This document shows positions 10,445 through 21,475 of a stretch of DNA of 64,000 nt, one piece after another (position 1 is the stretch's first letter; every line of letters starts with the position of its first letter). The notes beneath the pieces are model-generated. The model saw only the letters and a list, made by a program, of their open reading frames with translations. It ran no database searches and was not told the origin of the DNA. Source of the DNA: Paguma larvata (Eukaryota > Chordata > Mammalia > Carnivora > Viverridae); NCBI GenBank assembly GCA_030068075.1, contig CM057841.1, forward strand, positions 37,923,030 through 37,987,029. Direction: 5' to 3'. The position numbers were made by a program, and so were the translations under genes.

Positions 10445-11696
10445 AAGAATGTCTTTGATGAGATAATACAAAATATTAATTTTATTAAATCTCAGCTCTG
10501 AGTATACATTTTTAAAATTCTGTGTAATGGAATGGTATTGCCCAGTACCCATAAGACATTTCTGCTCCATAGTGATATGAATACTGACTCGAGGAATACC
10601 ACATACCACTGTTTCCGTTGCTTGCTGAACAAGCCACATTTTTTATGTGAATGAATGATAGACAAACTATTCTGACTTGAGTATTTACCATATATTTTAT
10701 CAAAAGTTTACAATTCATAAAATATAATTTTTAAATTGGTAAATAAAATTAGCTTCTGGCTTCAAAGATAACAGTATTTGCTGCCCATGAAAGAATTAGA
10801 GCTTCATAGCAAATCTGAGAATTTAAGAAAATCTGTATCCACCTCTGTGAGATTGAACTTCAAGATAATTAAATTTTTTTGTAAGATTAATCTGATGACA
10901 CTACTGGATATTAATTTTTATTATTTTATAATAAAATCTGAAAGATCTATATAGCTTAGCGAAACAGTATTTTCCAAATCCATGATGCTAAAAAATTATA
11001 AATTGGCAAAGATCCATTCCAAACACAAGGGAAAGCAACAGACTTATGGTAGAAGAGCATGAAATTTATTGATAAGGTTTCAGATTCACATTGAAAGTAG
11101 CTTTTAAGGCACTTCCACTTGTGGAGATTTGGATGTGATATCAGAGAAAAATATCTACAATTATCTGGAAAGATTATAAAAAATATCCATGCCTTTCCAA
11201 CTACATATTCGTTTGAAGCTGGATTTTCTTCTTATATTTTAATGAAAACAATATACTGCAATGGACTGAATGCAGAAGTAGATAAAAGGTGATTTTTTAA
11301 TGTAAAATAATAACACTATTCTCATTATATTTTTTCTTTGAAAAGTAGCTATTTTCATTCAAATCTTATTTATGTTATGTTAAAGGTTTATCATTTTTAC
11401 CTTTAAATGACTTAAATAAATCTTTAAATTTTCTCGATGTCAATTTCTAAAACGGAAAATATGCAAGTATAATAAATTCATTTCACATAAATCAAGGCTT
11501 TGTGGAGTCCTAAGGTTTTTTTTTAATTTAATAAAGCTGTCTTGTGACCAAAAGAAATTTGAGAACCACTTATCCAAATTTATAACAATTAAACTTTAAT
11601 AAAGTAATAAAAAACTAATAATTTAGAATTTCATTAAACATAGGCTAAATATAATGTAAACATAGGTTGCTGAAATTAAAAAAAAAAATTATAAGG

Positions 11697-11835
11697 TTAG
11701 CATCACAAAACCTAGGTTTGAAGTTTCACTGTATGACCACAAGAAAGTTGAACTTCTCTTGTTTCAATTTGAGGCAAGTTTTACAAATGAAGAAATTAGC
11801 ACTTTGAAACTTTGTGAGTATTAAATAACATACTA
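11697..11835 (+). mobile_element. MIR fragment
   Basis: CCTAGGTTTGAAGTTTCACT, then AAGAAAGTTGAACTTCTCTT and TTTTACAAATGAAG follow the MIR head-to-core order. It is quite diverged. Confidence 0.55.
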
Positions 11836-12039
11836 TAAATCAAGTTCCCTGCCCAAAATGTCCTTATTTGAAGCAAACTTAACACAAATTTTCACATTAA
11901 AGCAGATCTTCTTAGACACTGGGCACTCATCTGAAATCTCAGGTGAATATTATCTCAGGTTATTCCAAAGCCCTAGTCATCTATCTAGATCACGACAAGG
12001 AAAAAGTACAAACACATTTTCATCTATAAACTGGAGCAG

Positions 12040-12180
12040 CATAAACATTAGTCAGTATCAGAATTCTAATTTCTGGACCCTACCTAGCAATTTGGGGTTA
12101 GGGATCCAAGCAATTTCATTTCTAAAAAGCTTCTAAGTGATACTAACATTATTGGTCAGGACAAACTTTGAAAACCACTA
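12040..12180 (+). mobile_element. MER5A-like hAT-Charlie MITE
   Basis: CAGAATTCTAATTTCTGGAC, CCAAGCAATTTCATTTCTAA and TTTGAAAACCACTA follow the order of the MER5A consensus, a short non-autonomous hAT element. The left end is poorly preserved. Confidence 0.65.
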
Positions 12181-12389
12181 AGAAATCAAAAATGAATTTC
12201 TTTTGTGATTTTTTTTAATCTTGAATAATTCTAAGCGGAATTGTTTTATCCAATAACAACAAAAGCTAATTTTAATAAATGGTTTCAGTTGTTTCTGCCA
12301 GAAATAATCAATTTTAGGTTCCAAATATTTTCAGACATTCATGTTCTGAATACTAAAACTCTCAATTTATACAGAAATAGAGTATCCCA

Positions 12390-12741
12390 GCAATCAAAAA
12401 GAATGAAATCTTGCCATTTGCAACTATGTAGATTGAACTAGAGGATATCAGGCTAAGCGAAATTAGTCATAGAAAAACAAATATCGTATGACTTCACTCA
12501 TAGGAGGACTTTAAGATACAAAGCAGACAAACGTAGGGGAAGGGAAGCAAAAACAATATAACAACAGGGAGGGGGACAAAAACATAAGAGACTCTTAAAT
12601 ACGGAGAACAAACAGAGGGTTATGGGAGGGCTTGTGGGAGGCGGGATGAGCTAAATGGGTAAGAGGCATTAAGGAATCTGCTCTTGAAATCATTGCTGCA
12701 CTATATGCTAACTAACTTGGATGTAAATTTAAAAAAAAAAA
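12390..12741 (+). mobile_element. 5'-truncated carnivore L1, 3' end only
   Basis: About 350 bp of an L1 3' region: GAATGAAATCTTGCCATTTG, ATCGTATGACTTCACTCATA, AAACATAAGAGACTCTTAAA and CTATATGCTAACTAACTTGG, ending in a poly(A). AGAGTATCC flanks it (12379-12387 and 12742-12750). The AATAATGC-type coding part is absent, so it is non-autonomous. Similarity to younger carnivore L1 tails is high, implying moderate age. Confidence 0.9.
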
Positions 12742-12751
12742 AGAGTATCCA

Positions 12752-14376
12752 TATTTGTCCCTATAGTCTATTATCAAATTTAGTCAACAAATATTAATAG
12801 TGTTTCTACTATGTGCCCAGAAAACACATTCCCACCCCGTCCTCTTATTATGGCACATAGAAGATTCATACAGTTTGTACAGAGTTAAGTATCAGGTCAA
12901 ATCTACTGGCTCACCCAGATCCACAAGTACCTGGGATGTTTAATAACAGAATCCCTTTCTCACTCCTGACATCTACCCTCACTACCGAAACTTGCTGAAA
13001 ATATGCATCTTCCCAGGCATCATCAGTGTGTGCTCACGTGAAGGTCAAAGAGCATCATACTCAAAAAGTGCACTCATAAATATACAGCATCTTGGTGACT
13101 GATGGAGCAATACTATCAAGATAAATGGATATTAGTTTCTGTTAAAAAAAAAAAAAAAGGAGCTATAAACACTTAAAAATCTTATGTAGCCATGCAGTCT
13201 TCTTTAGTAGCTGCAACTCTAAATAGAATTCAACCTTCTATTTTTAACATCTCTGCCTGTTGTGGCAAAAAAAAAAAAAAACAATTTAAAATAAAGACCT
13301 ATTAGCTGTCTTGAGGAGGATTATTTGTAAGACACCCTTAATATACAACTTCCATGGAGTTGCTAATTTTTCCTTACTTTAAAATTCATTCTTCTGAGAA
13401 TGAGATGCATTTGGTGATGTAAATATCAACCAGGCACAGGGTATTGCTCTTTCCGCATTAGCATCCACATTATTATTCAGTCATAATTAATATAGTTCGA
13501 AAATAAAGTGTTGACAGCACTCTTATTCAAATATATAGCATATGTTTACTGTCTCACACATTGAGGTACACACATAATTACAATGTATGTGTGAGAGAAA
13601 TCGCACAGGCAGTCCAAGAAGCCGAACGTACACTAATTGAAAACTGCCACTGTCCAATTAACGCAGGTGAGACCATGGGGTAGCAACAGTGTCAAATGCC
13701 TTTTAGACATGGCCAGCCTGATTAAATACCAAGACAAAACACAATAAAAAGAGCAAAGAACCTTTTGTTGTTCTTGTTGTTTTAACAGAACCTCAAGAAG
13801 CTAACCAATATCTGGAGACTCACAATTTTTCCTTATCCCAGTAAAAACTAAATCTCAATGGAAAAATATATTACTATTATAATATAATATGGAATAGCTC
13901 CAGATCCAAAGGCTCCCCTTTCAGCAGTCCCGGCCACCATTTGGAGAATAATTATTTCTACTTGTCAGACATGTGCTTTGCATGATTTTAGAGAAGAAAA
14001 TAGTGTGATATTACTTTACCTTTGTTTACATTTTTTTCCATTTGGCCTCATTAGGAAATAATTAATGCACCTTGCCTAATTACAGAGGAATTATCCCACA
14101 TATATTTCAAAGCACATAAATTTTAAAAGGGTTTTCTTCTACAAAAGTGCAATATACTGTTCCTTAGTGTAAATGTATGACATGAAACGAAAATAAAGAC
14201 TCACAGTAAATAACTGCTTACCCCCTAAATGATTCGGCTTCTGAGGTTAGTTCTTAGAGGGGTGGGAGGAAATGTGCTGTTGCAAAGCAACACAAACTCT
14301 CTAAAATTATTATTTCCAAGATGACTGTCACAAGGTTCAGCTCAGGTCGTGGCAGGATAAGTTGAATATAGAGAAC
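12752..14376. other. Unassigned, with A-runs and conserved-looking blocks
   Basis: A possible weak MER5-like fragment lies near 12900-13090 and A-runs near 13144 and 13268. Blocks at 13380-13560 and 14010-14140 are AT-rich, repeat-free and dense in homeobox-like and forkhead-like words (TTTGTTTACA at 14021, AATAATTAATG at 14057). No exon is visible. Confidence 0.45.
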
Positions 14377-14552
14377 CTACCATGTGCCATATACTGTTCT
14401 AATTGATTGTGTGTTTCAGTCTTACTCTCCATGGTAGTTTTTATTATTCACATTTTATAGACGAGAAATATGAAACACAAATAGTTAAATCACCTACTCC
14501 TGGACACACGAATTAATAAAGAAGAATCATGGAGTTTGGGTCTTGAATCACA
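14377..14552 (-). mobile_element. MIR
   Basis: ACCATGTGCCATATACTGTT, CACATTTTATAGACGAG and GTTTGGGTCTTGAATC read as a reverse MIR. Confidence 0.7.
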
Positions 14553-14576
14553 AAGGGACGTGTGCCTCTGTGAGTT

Positions 14577-14603
14577 TGTGTGTGTGTGCGCGCGCGCGTG
14601 CAC
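14577..14603. repeat. (TG)n(CG)n alternating purine-pyrimidine tract
   Basis: 27 bp of strict alternation, GT then GCGCGCGCG then TGCAC. Such sequence can flip to Z-DNA. Confidence 0.9.
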
Positions 14604-15510
14604 TTCTTTACAATCATTTTTTTTTTTCCTCCAGTTGAAATAAATACTCTATTTTTTTCTCCAGAATTCTATTGATACTTCTTTGGAAGTAGAAAAAAAA
14701 ATCTATGCCCTAAATTTGAGAATAAGGAAATAGATTGAACACTTATTGAAAATTGATCCTTTAGATTATTTAAATTAGAAGGCAACAAATAGGAAAACAG
14801 ATATTTGAACCCAAGTATGCCTGACAGCAGCGTCTTAACTTCCGAAGCTTGACATTCCTTTCCAAAGTCTTCATGCTTATTTATAGACAGTGTTCCTTCC
14901 TGTCTCTGTAACACCTTCCAAATTAACACCCTGATCTGTGTCCTTGTTTGCTATTTCTTCTGAAGGGTCAACTCTTGAATTCACCAAACAGATGACAACC
15001 ATTAGGTGGTAGAAGGACTTTTTATGTCCTTAGGTTTCTGTGACACCTGACAGATGGAGCATATGCCCACAAATGACCCAGCATTTAAACAATTGTTGGC
15101 TAGGCAATAGGAGTCACCAGGATGCAGTGTACTCACTCACGAGGAAGAACTGGTAGAAGATTCATAATTTTGATTTAATTGATACCACTAATTCTTTTGT
15201 GAGCTCACATAGGTCTCATTAATAGTAATAATAGCAACCATGCGTAGACACATACTGAAAATTGGCATCCAGGGTGTGTTGAGTTAATGGTGAGACTGGA
15301 GAGGAAAATGGCTACAAAAGGTCTTATTTGTTATGCACTTTTTATTTCAAGTGGCTAATCACTGCCATTGAACTCTGCCATTAATGCCTTTTAGGACAAT
15401 TTCAAGGATACAGAGCAAAAAAACAACGAATGCATTAGAAGGCACTGCATGAGCTATATTACCTGTGCTCTGAGTGCCTCGCCGGTTAGCCCTGCCATGC
15501 AATTCTACAA
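14604..15510. other. Unassigned sequence
   Basis: T-runs at the start, then AT-rich sequence. A repeat-free AT-rich stretch near 15150-15240 looks regulatory by composition only. Confidence 0.4.
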
Positions 15511-15690
15511 CCTGGTACAGTAGAAAGAAGATGGATTCTGGAGTCACTCAGTCCTCCACAGTGGTTTTGTGATTTAAACATCATCTGACTTCCAACAAAT
15601 CATTTTACTTATCTTCAGTTTCTACATCACAATACGAACAAGAGTATCTCACAGAGTCAATGTGAGATTTATATTAAAATGAAGTATGTC
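15511..15690 (+). mobile_element. MIR
   Basis: CAGTAGAAAGAAGATGGATT with TCTGGAGTCACTCAG (head), CAAATCATTTTACTTATCTT, then TCAGTTTCTACATCAC keep MIR order. Confidence 0.6.
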
Positions 15691-16079
15691 TGTCAACTGA
15701 CAATAGTATGTGTGTAAGGTATAGAATAGGTGGGGGTTTGGATTCACCAAACATTGTTTTATTTCTACTTGTACCTAACTTTTATTAAACACATATACAT
15801 GCATTCGTGTACACACATATAAATGTTAAATCACAGACATTATATACACAGAAATCTATGACACAACTTTTTGCCCGGAGCAGGGTCTGTGGTGATGCCT
15901 CAGGAGACGCCTCAAGAGATGGAACAGGAGGAGCCTTGTAGACCTACCTGGCCCAAAGCATAATGCTGATGCTTCATATTTAATCAACTTTAAACATATG
16001 GGGTTTTTTTGTTTGCTTACCTTTGTTTTTACATCAGACATTGTTTGATAAGAAGATAAGGCAATTTTAAAATACCCAG
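15691..16079. other. Unassigned sequence
   Basis: A reverse 93-codon open frame (15856-16137) crosses into the MITE downstream, so it is not a gene. The stretch at 15870-15960 is relatively GC-rich and unexplained. Confidence 0.4.
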
Positions 16080-16081
16080 TA

Positions 16082-16302
16082 AAACCTTGGATTGAGAGTA
16101 ATTTGTTCTGTGAGTGTTCTGCAAGCCAAGCAAACATTTCTAATAAATTTTAACTTGATAAACAAGCAACGTCTTGCGACAAGTAGTACATGATGCCAAA
16201 TGTCACATGATCCCAACGGAGTCAGGGAAGTTCACTTTGATATACAAGTGCTTTGGATTAAAAGTATGTTTCCAGAATGAATTATGTTTGCAAACCAAGT
16301 TT
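16082..16302. mobile_element. Tc1/mariner-type MITE with long inverted ends
   Basis: Begins AAACCTTGGATTGAGAGTAA and ends TTATGTTTGCAAACCAAGTTT; the ends are imperfect inverse complements. TA lies immediately outside on both sides (16080-16081 and 16303-16304), the mariner integration signature. At about 220 bp it is an internally deleted derivative of a longer element that I recall with the same ends. Interior landmarks are AACATTTCTAATAAATTTTA, GTCACATGATC and CAAGTGCTTTGGATTA. Confidence 0.75.
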
Positions 16303-16304
16303 TA

Positions 16305-17589
16305 CTATATTTGAAACCGTTGCTCTGAAAACTCTAATCTCTATGATTCAACTACATAGAACACCTGAGAGTTTTAAGGGCAGTACCATCCAGATGACCA
16401 GTCCTTCCCTTCAGTAGAATTAGCAAAGTTAGTTCCAATGAACTGTACTTTACATGCAAGAGTTGCACTTTTGTGACCTACATTAAGGAAGGTTAGAAAT
16501 TACAAGCCTCATGGAAACACCTCACTGTGATATTACACAGCTCACATTGGGGATTTTGCTCATTCCATTGCCTATTGTCCTTTGGGGAGAAAACAGTGAA
16601 ATACAAATAACTATTCCCAACACCAAGTCAGTGAACAAATTTCTTGAGCTGAATTGGTTTATCTTACAGATACTCTGATTTGTACTGGTAATCAACTTTA
16701 ATATTTCACGATGGATACTAATAAGCTGAGAGTCAACCTGTTGGCCCTGCCACTAACAAATGCATAGGAATTCTATTGTGCAATTTTGTGGATTAGCTAA
16801 ACTAACCATTTTGCTCTCATTTGTTTTCCACTTTTATAACTTGGTTCTCAATTATTACTAGGTTATGAAGGTGTGTCATTGCTTTTATGTTATGTTTTTA
16901 TTTCTTTAGATTTGTATTTTCATCTATGGTAAGCTTTGATATGCTTGGGTGAACGTGGTAAACTTGCTTTTGGGGTATCAAAATGTCTACCCACCCTATG
17001 CACAGGCCACTGCACAGCAGAAATGTTCTATTTATAATTCTCTCTCTTTTAACAAGGAACCTAGTCAACTCAAAAACTGGTAAGAAAGCTTATTCTTACT
17101 GTGACTCTTGACTGCCCTGGGTAACTGCATCTGTTGTGTGCCTACATACCTCTCCTCCTCCATTCCTTCCTGTTATCTCTTGTCCACCACTAATGAAGAC
17201 CAACTGCACATCCAATATTAATGAATCTAATCACAGTCAATAGGAAATGTTTATAATGCTTTTGAATGAGCAAATGAAAATAGCATTAGATTTTAGAAAT
17301 TCTATGAAAGTCAATGATCTGAGAACTTTCCCAAAGATGTTTAAGGTACCGGTGCTGTTGTAGAATCCACTTCATCAAAATAGCCTTTCTCTGTCTATAT
17401 TATAAGAGGCTGACGTATCTGGGGCTTAGATGGGAACTTGTGATTTAGGAAAGGGACATCTATGAAGAAGCAGAACAGTTTCTGGAGCTATATAAATTAG
17501 ATACTTCTTTAATAGAGCTTACAGTTTGTTTTTTTTTAATTTGTTTTGCCTATGTGTTTTTAGATTTTTTATCTGTTCTGAGTTACTTT
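16305..17589. other. Unassigned, partly conserved-looking
   Basis: No repeat or gene recognised. The AT-rich block near 17200-17320 contains ATTAATGAATCTAATCACAG and is free of recognisable repeats. Confidence 0.4.
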
Positions 17590-17740
17590 ACTATGTACCA
17601 TGTACTAAATATAAACCATACAAGCTTCTTTAGCCTTAGTTTCCAAATGGGTATAGTGAGGCTAAGGTTACATATCTGGTTGATGTGATATCAAGCTGGC
17701 CACCCTCACTCCAGAACTCCTGCTCTTAACCAAGTGACTA
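17590..17740 (-). mobile_element. MIR
   Basis: ACTATGTACCATGTACTAAA, CTGGTTGATGTG and CTCCAGAACTCCTGCTCTTA read as a reverse MIR. Confidence 0.62.
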
Positions 17741-19041
17741 CAACAAAACCTTTCTGAGCTAGGTATTTGCATTCCCAACTATCTCATCAGCTGGATGTTC
17801 CCCATATAGATTGGAGATTCTTGGGAAGAAACCTATTGTACTGAGCTTGCCAGGAGAAATTTCCAGTAAGTCCACCACTGTAAAGATGTACATAAAAGCA
17901 TGCCTTATTTTTTAATAAGAAGGAAATCAAGTAATAGATAGATTAATACATACAAAACTTATGTCAGTTACATGACACAGAAAAGCTAAAATGCAGTAAA
18001 ATATAATCATAGGTCAGCTTAATATCTGTAAAGCCCTTTGCTCAATGACTCTGTTCCATAACAAATACATGCCTATCACTATGATAGCTTTTAAACAGAA
18101 GGGCAGTCATGAATCATCTTATATCACAGTGGTGATTAGAAATACGTGCTTAAAAACAAGGGCTTACTTAATTCTGCATTTTGCAGAACCAAGAAGAGAG
18201 AAAAATGTTTAAAGTAACAAAAAAATGTGAACAATAAAACTAAACATCACTGTTGTGAATTAGTTAAAAAGAGAGAAGACATACACATATATAACTATAT
18301 ATATTTTTTTAATGAGAAAGGCATTTTATTACACACAAATGCATATAACTTTTAGAAGCAGGCTAACCAACTATTGCAAGGATGCATTCCAACTTGAGAA
18401 GAGGGTTAAAATGCTTTGTAATTAGCACAAGTCATTGACCTTTGCTTATACTACAATTAGATTGCGTATTTGTCAATGCACTTTTGAAAAATGTTTAAAA
18501 CTAGCTTATTTCTTTAATGCCAAAAGGAATGTAAGTTTACAATCCTGCACTGACCTTTGGAGTTCTGGATTCATCACTCACAAACCTTAAGAGACACTTG
18601 CTTTGGGCTTAGAACTGTGTGGACCTTTTTATTCCATAAAAATAAACCATAAACTCTTTCTCGAACCTGGTAAAAATAATGTCCAGATTTAAAATAACAA
18701 CTGAAGCAAGAGTTTGTACTATATCATTCCTTTCTTCATGGGCCATTAAGGATCTTTTAGCTACAATTTTGTCTTGTTAAGAAAAGTGGTCTCTGGGTAT
18801 TTGATTGCAGCAAAACAAAAGCCCCTAAACGTCACCCTCCATGAAAATCCTGATGTTATTCTCCATTATTTGGCTTGAATAGCCCAACAGACAAAAATGC
18901 AAGGTTTCAAAAGAGCCTGACTTGCTACTTGCTGGGTCTGACTAGCTAATAAATGCACATCTAACCACACCCATGAATTTAAAATTTGCTGGGACTCACA
19001 TCAAAGACAGTACTTACTGAAGCATTTTCTCTGTGTTCCAT
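17741..19041. other. Unassigned sequence
   Basis: AT-rich with an ATATAT stretch near 18285-18303. No gene or clear repeat seen. Confidence 0.45.
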
Positions 19042-19065
19042 TATATATATATATATATATATATA
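19042..19065. repeat. (AT)12 microsatellite
   Basis: Uninterrupted AT run. Confidence 0.93.
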
Positions 19066-19110
19066 GTGTCTCACTTAAAATGAACATAAAAGTTGAAATA
19101 ATGTAGACTT

Positions 19111-19329
19111 TTTTTTTAATTTTTTTTAATGTTTATTTATGTTTGAGAGAGAGAGAGACAGAGCATGAGTGGGGGAGGAGCAGAGAGAGAGGGAGACACA
19201 GAATCAGAAGCAGGCTCCAGGCTCTGAGCCATCAGCACAGAGCCCGACATGGGGCTCGAACTCACAGACCGCGAGATCATGACCTGAGCCGAAGTCGGCG
19301 CTCAACCGACTGAGCCACCCAGGCGCCCC
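19111..19329 (-). mobile_element. Young feliform CAN SINE with perfect target duplication
   Basis: A near-consensus reverse copy: GGCGCCCC head, GCCGAAGTCGG, intact B box (GGGGCTCGAACTCACAGACC) and a long T-rich tail. The 16-bp duplication GAAATAATGTAGACTT is identical at 19095-19110 and 19330-19345. Low divergence and perfect duplication make this the freshest insertion in the window. Confidence 0.97.
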
Positions 19330-19345
19330 GAAATAATGTAGACTT

Positions 19346-19651
19346 CTGACATTCATTAAGAATCACCCGGTTTGGGGGTGTGCTTGTGTAGGGAAATATA
19401 AGCTATATTAGACTCTCATCACACACTGTGCCACTTTTTCTGGTTACTAGAAACATTCACTTTACACTGCCATCAACTGGGAACCACAATGTCATGGCGG
19501 TCCAACAGAAAGTCCATGAGGGATTTTGCTTACTATAATAAGTAAATGTTAAACATACAAACAAAAAACAGCACAAAAATGAAACGTGAACTGATAAAAT
19601 GTACTTAAAAAAAATCAATGGTATTAAATGCACGGTTCTGGGATTTGAGTT

Positions 19652-19689
<38 letters not shown>

Positions 19690-20174
19690 GCTCACAGTAA
19701 TCAATAACTGGATTAACGTATACATATCTAATGAATAACTGGAATAGAAGTGAGATGTTCTAAAATACAATGAAAAATTACAAATATCTCCATGACATAC
19801 TGTGTTAATTGAGAAGAGAACATTGCATGTCTATTAGAGATAATACCAGAAATAAACCAAACAAAAAAATATAGCATTATGAAGTCAAAAAATGCACTTC
19901 AAGGATTTTGGACTTTTGTGCTCCAAAAATATATTTGCAGTATATATATGTACTTCTGCAAATATTCTCCACACAGGAGTATATTTGTGTCCTGGAGAAA
20001 TTTAATCTGGAGTTATTTGAGTTTTGATATATACAGTATCCTTGAATATTATGCTACTGTTAGGTAATGACTAAGCAGTATTAGGATTAAGATGTAACAG
20101 TAGATTCAGAGTAGTGAAAACTGAGCCCTAATTTTCTGGGACCTACTACTTTTTTTATTCTTTTTCAACTGTCA
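19346..20174. other. Unassigned sequence with (AC)n
   Basis: Apart from the AC microsatellite, only AT-rich sequence with ATATATGTA-type words is seen. No gene. Confidence 0.45.
19654..19685. repeat. (AC)16 microsatellite
   Basis: Uninterrupted AC run, degenerating into CGCACGCTCACA. Confidence 0.95.
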
Positions 20175-20265
20175 TTGACTGTACTATTCCAAACCCTGGG
20201 GATATAATAATGAATAAGTCAGAGATATCTCCTGCCCTCAATGATATATATTTTATTTGACATGA
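20175..20265 (+). mobile_element. Ancient mammalian repeat fragment, family uncertain
   Basis: CCCTGGGGATATAATAATGA then TATCTCCTGCCCTCAATGAT matches a widespread old repeat whose copies read 'ggggatacaa..gaacaa..ccctgccctca'. I do not assign a family name. Confidence 0.45.
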
Positions 20266-20354
20266 TGGTTGGATTTGAATTTTACAAAAGAAAACACAGC
20301 AGTTAAGAAATATAATCCTCTGTAGGGAACTAAGATTCCAATGTCTACCCATAA

Positions 20355-20455
20355 TATCTAGGGAACCTCATTAAAATGCAGATTTTGATTCAGCAGGTCT
20401 GTGATGGAGCCTGAGATTCTCCATTTCTAAAAACTTCCTGGTGACACTGGTGTGA
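20355..20455 (+). mobile_element. MER5A-like hAT-Charlie MITE
   Basis: GGGAACCTCATTAAAATGCA, TTTGATTCAGCAGGTCTG and CTTCCTGGTGACACTGGTGT follow MER5A order. Confidence 0.7.
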
Positions 20456-20552
20456 TCTAGGGAGCCCATTAGACATAGTCAGAACAAGACAGGAATCCAT
20501 TCTTTGGAAAGGGAAGATGAGATGCAATTGCCATTAGAAAAAGGAAGTTCCA

Positions 20553-20760
20553 GGGGCACCTGGGTGGCTCAGTTTATTAAGAATTTGACTCTTGATTTGG
20601 GCTCAGGTCATGATCTCAGGATTCATTAGTTTGAGCCCCGTGCCGGGCTCTGTGCTAACAGAACGGAGCCTGCTTGGAATTCTGTATTCCTCTTTCTCTC
20701 TCTGCCCCTACTCGCTTGCTCTCTGTATCTCTATCGAAATAAATAAAAATAAACTTAAAA
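20553..20760 (+). mobile_element. CAN SINE, older subfamily
   Basis: GGGGCACCTGGGTGGCTCAG head, then TTGACTCTTGATTTGGGCTC (older subfamily) and a short body ending AAATAAATAAAAATAAACTT. GAAGTTCCA flanks it (20544-20552 and 20766-20774). Confidence 0.95.
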
Positions 20761-20774
20761 AAGAAGAAGTTCCA

Positions 20775-21270
20775 TTACTAAAGGAGTTATTTTCTTTCTT
20801 ATTCATAATGACATGAGAGTAAGACCCTCTTCTTCTTTATTTGAAATATACACCAATACAAACAGAAATTGTACAGCCAAGTTTAAATCTAGGTCTAAAA
20901 CTTTTTCCTTTTACGACCAACCCCACTGTGTACCAAACTAAGAGGATCAATATCATTTGAACAGTTTCAAGAAACCAGAGTAAGTCCAGTATGATTGGGG
21001 AGTAGAGGATAATGAGAATGTCAAGAGGAAACGCTGAGTTTATAGGCAGTGGTATGCTTGTGGGCATCTTATAGACAGATTAAGCATACTATACTTTTAC
21101 TCAAAGGTGTTTGGAGAAATTAATGAGGGATTTAGAGCAGGAGAATACATGTCCATACATGTGTTTTTAAAATATCACTCAGACTGCACTGTGGAAAATT
21201 GATTCAAAGAGTGTGATTTTGAACTCAGGAAAGAAATTTTTAGAAATTAAATTAAAATAAAATACATGGA
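20775..21270. other. Unassigned sequence
   Basis: Nothing recognised. Confidence 0.4.
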
Positions 21271-21475
21271 GAGCCACCTGGGTGGCTCAGTCGGTTAAGC
21301 CTCTGACTTCCACTCAGGTCATCATCTCGCGGTCTGTGAGTTCGGGCCCCGTGTATGGCTCTGTGCTGACAGCTCAGAGCCTGGAGCCTGCTTCAGACTC
21401 TGTGTCTCCCTCTTTCCCTGCCCCTCCCTCACTCATACTCTGTCTCTCAAAATTAAACAAACGTTAAAAAAATAT
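21271..21475 (+). mobile_element. CAN SINE (SINEC, feliform)
   Basis: Well preserved: CCACCTGGGTGGCTCAGTCG, GTGAGTTCGGGCCCCGTGTA and CTGTGCTGACAGCTCAGAGC. One B-box position is changed (TTCGGG). The flanking duplication is unclear in A-rich sequence. Confidence 0.95.

Larger units (their letters stand above)
9968..11571 (+). mobile_element. Decayed hAT DNA transposon with transposase remnants
   Basis: The ends form terminal inverted repeats: CAGAAGTTCTCAAAGTATGG at the left, TTTGAGAACCACTT at the right. The flanking octamers ACCTATAT and ATCCAAAT agree at five of eight positions, consistent with an old 8-bp duplication. The interior is collinear with a mammalian hAT element as I know the family. 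Remnants of the transposase C-terminal dimerisation domain (hATC) are legible as LPLVEIW (from 11112) and FPTTYSFEAGFSSY (11194-11235). These lie in different frames, so a frameshift separates them, and a TGA follows the first almost at once. A SINE and an (AAAT)n tract interrupt the element. It cannot encode a functional protein. The subfamily (Charlie, Zaphod or ZBED5/FAM200-related) is not settled by eye. Confidence 0.85.

Noticed and set aside
12399..12441. C-terminal end of a forward open frame over 12241-12441
   Set aside because: It ends inside a truncated L1 3' region and is not a host gene.
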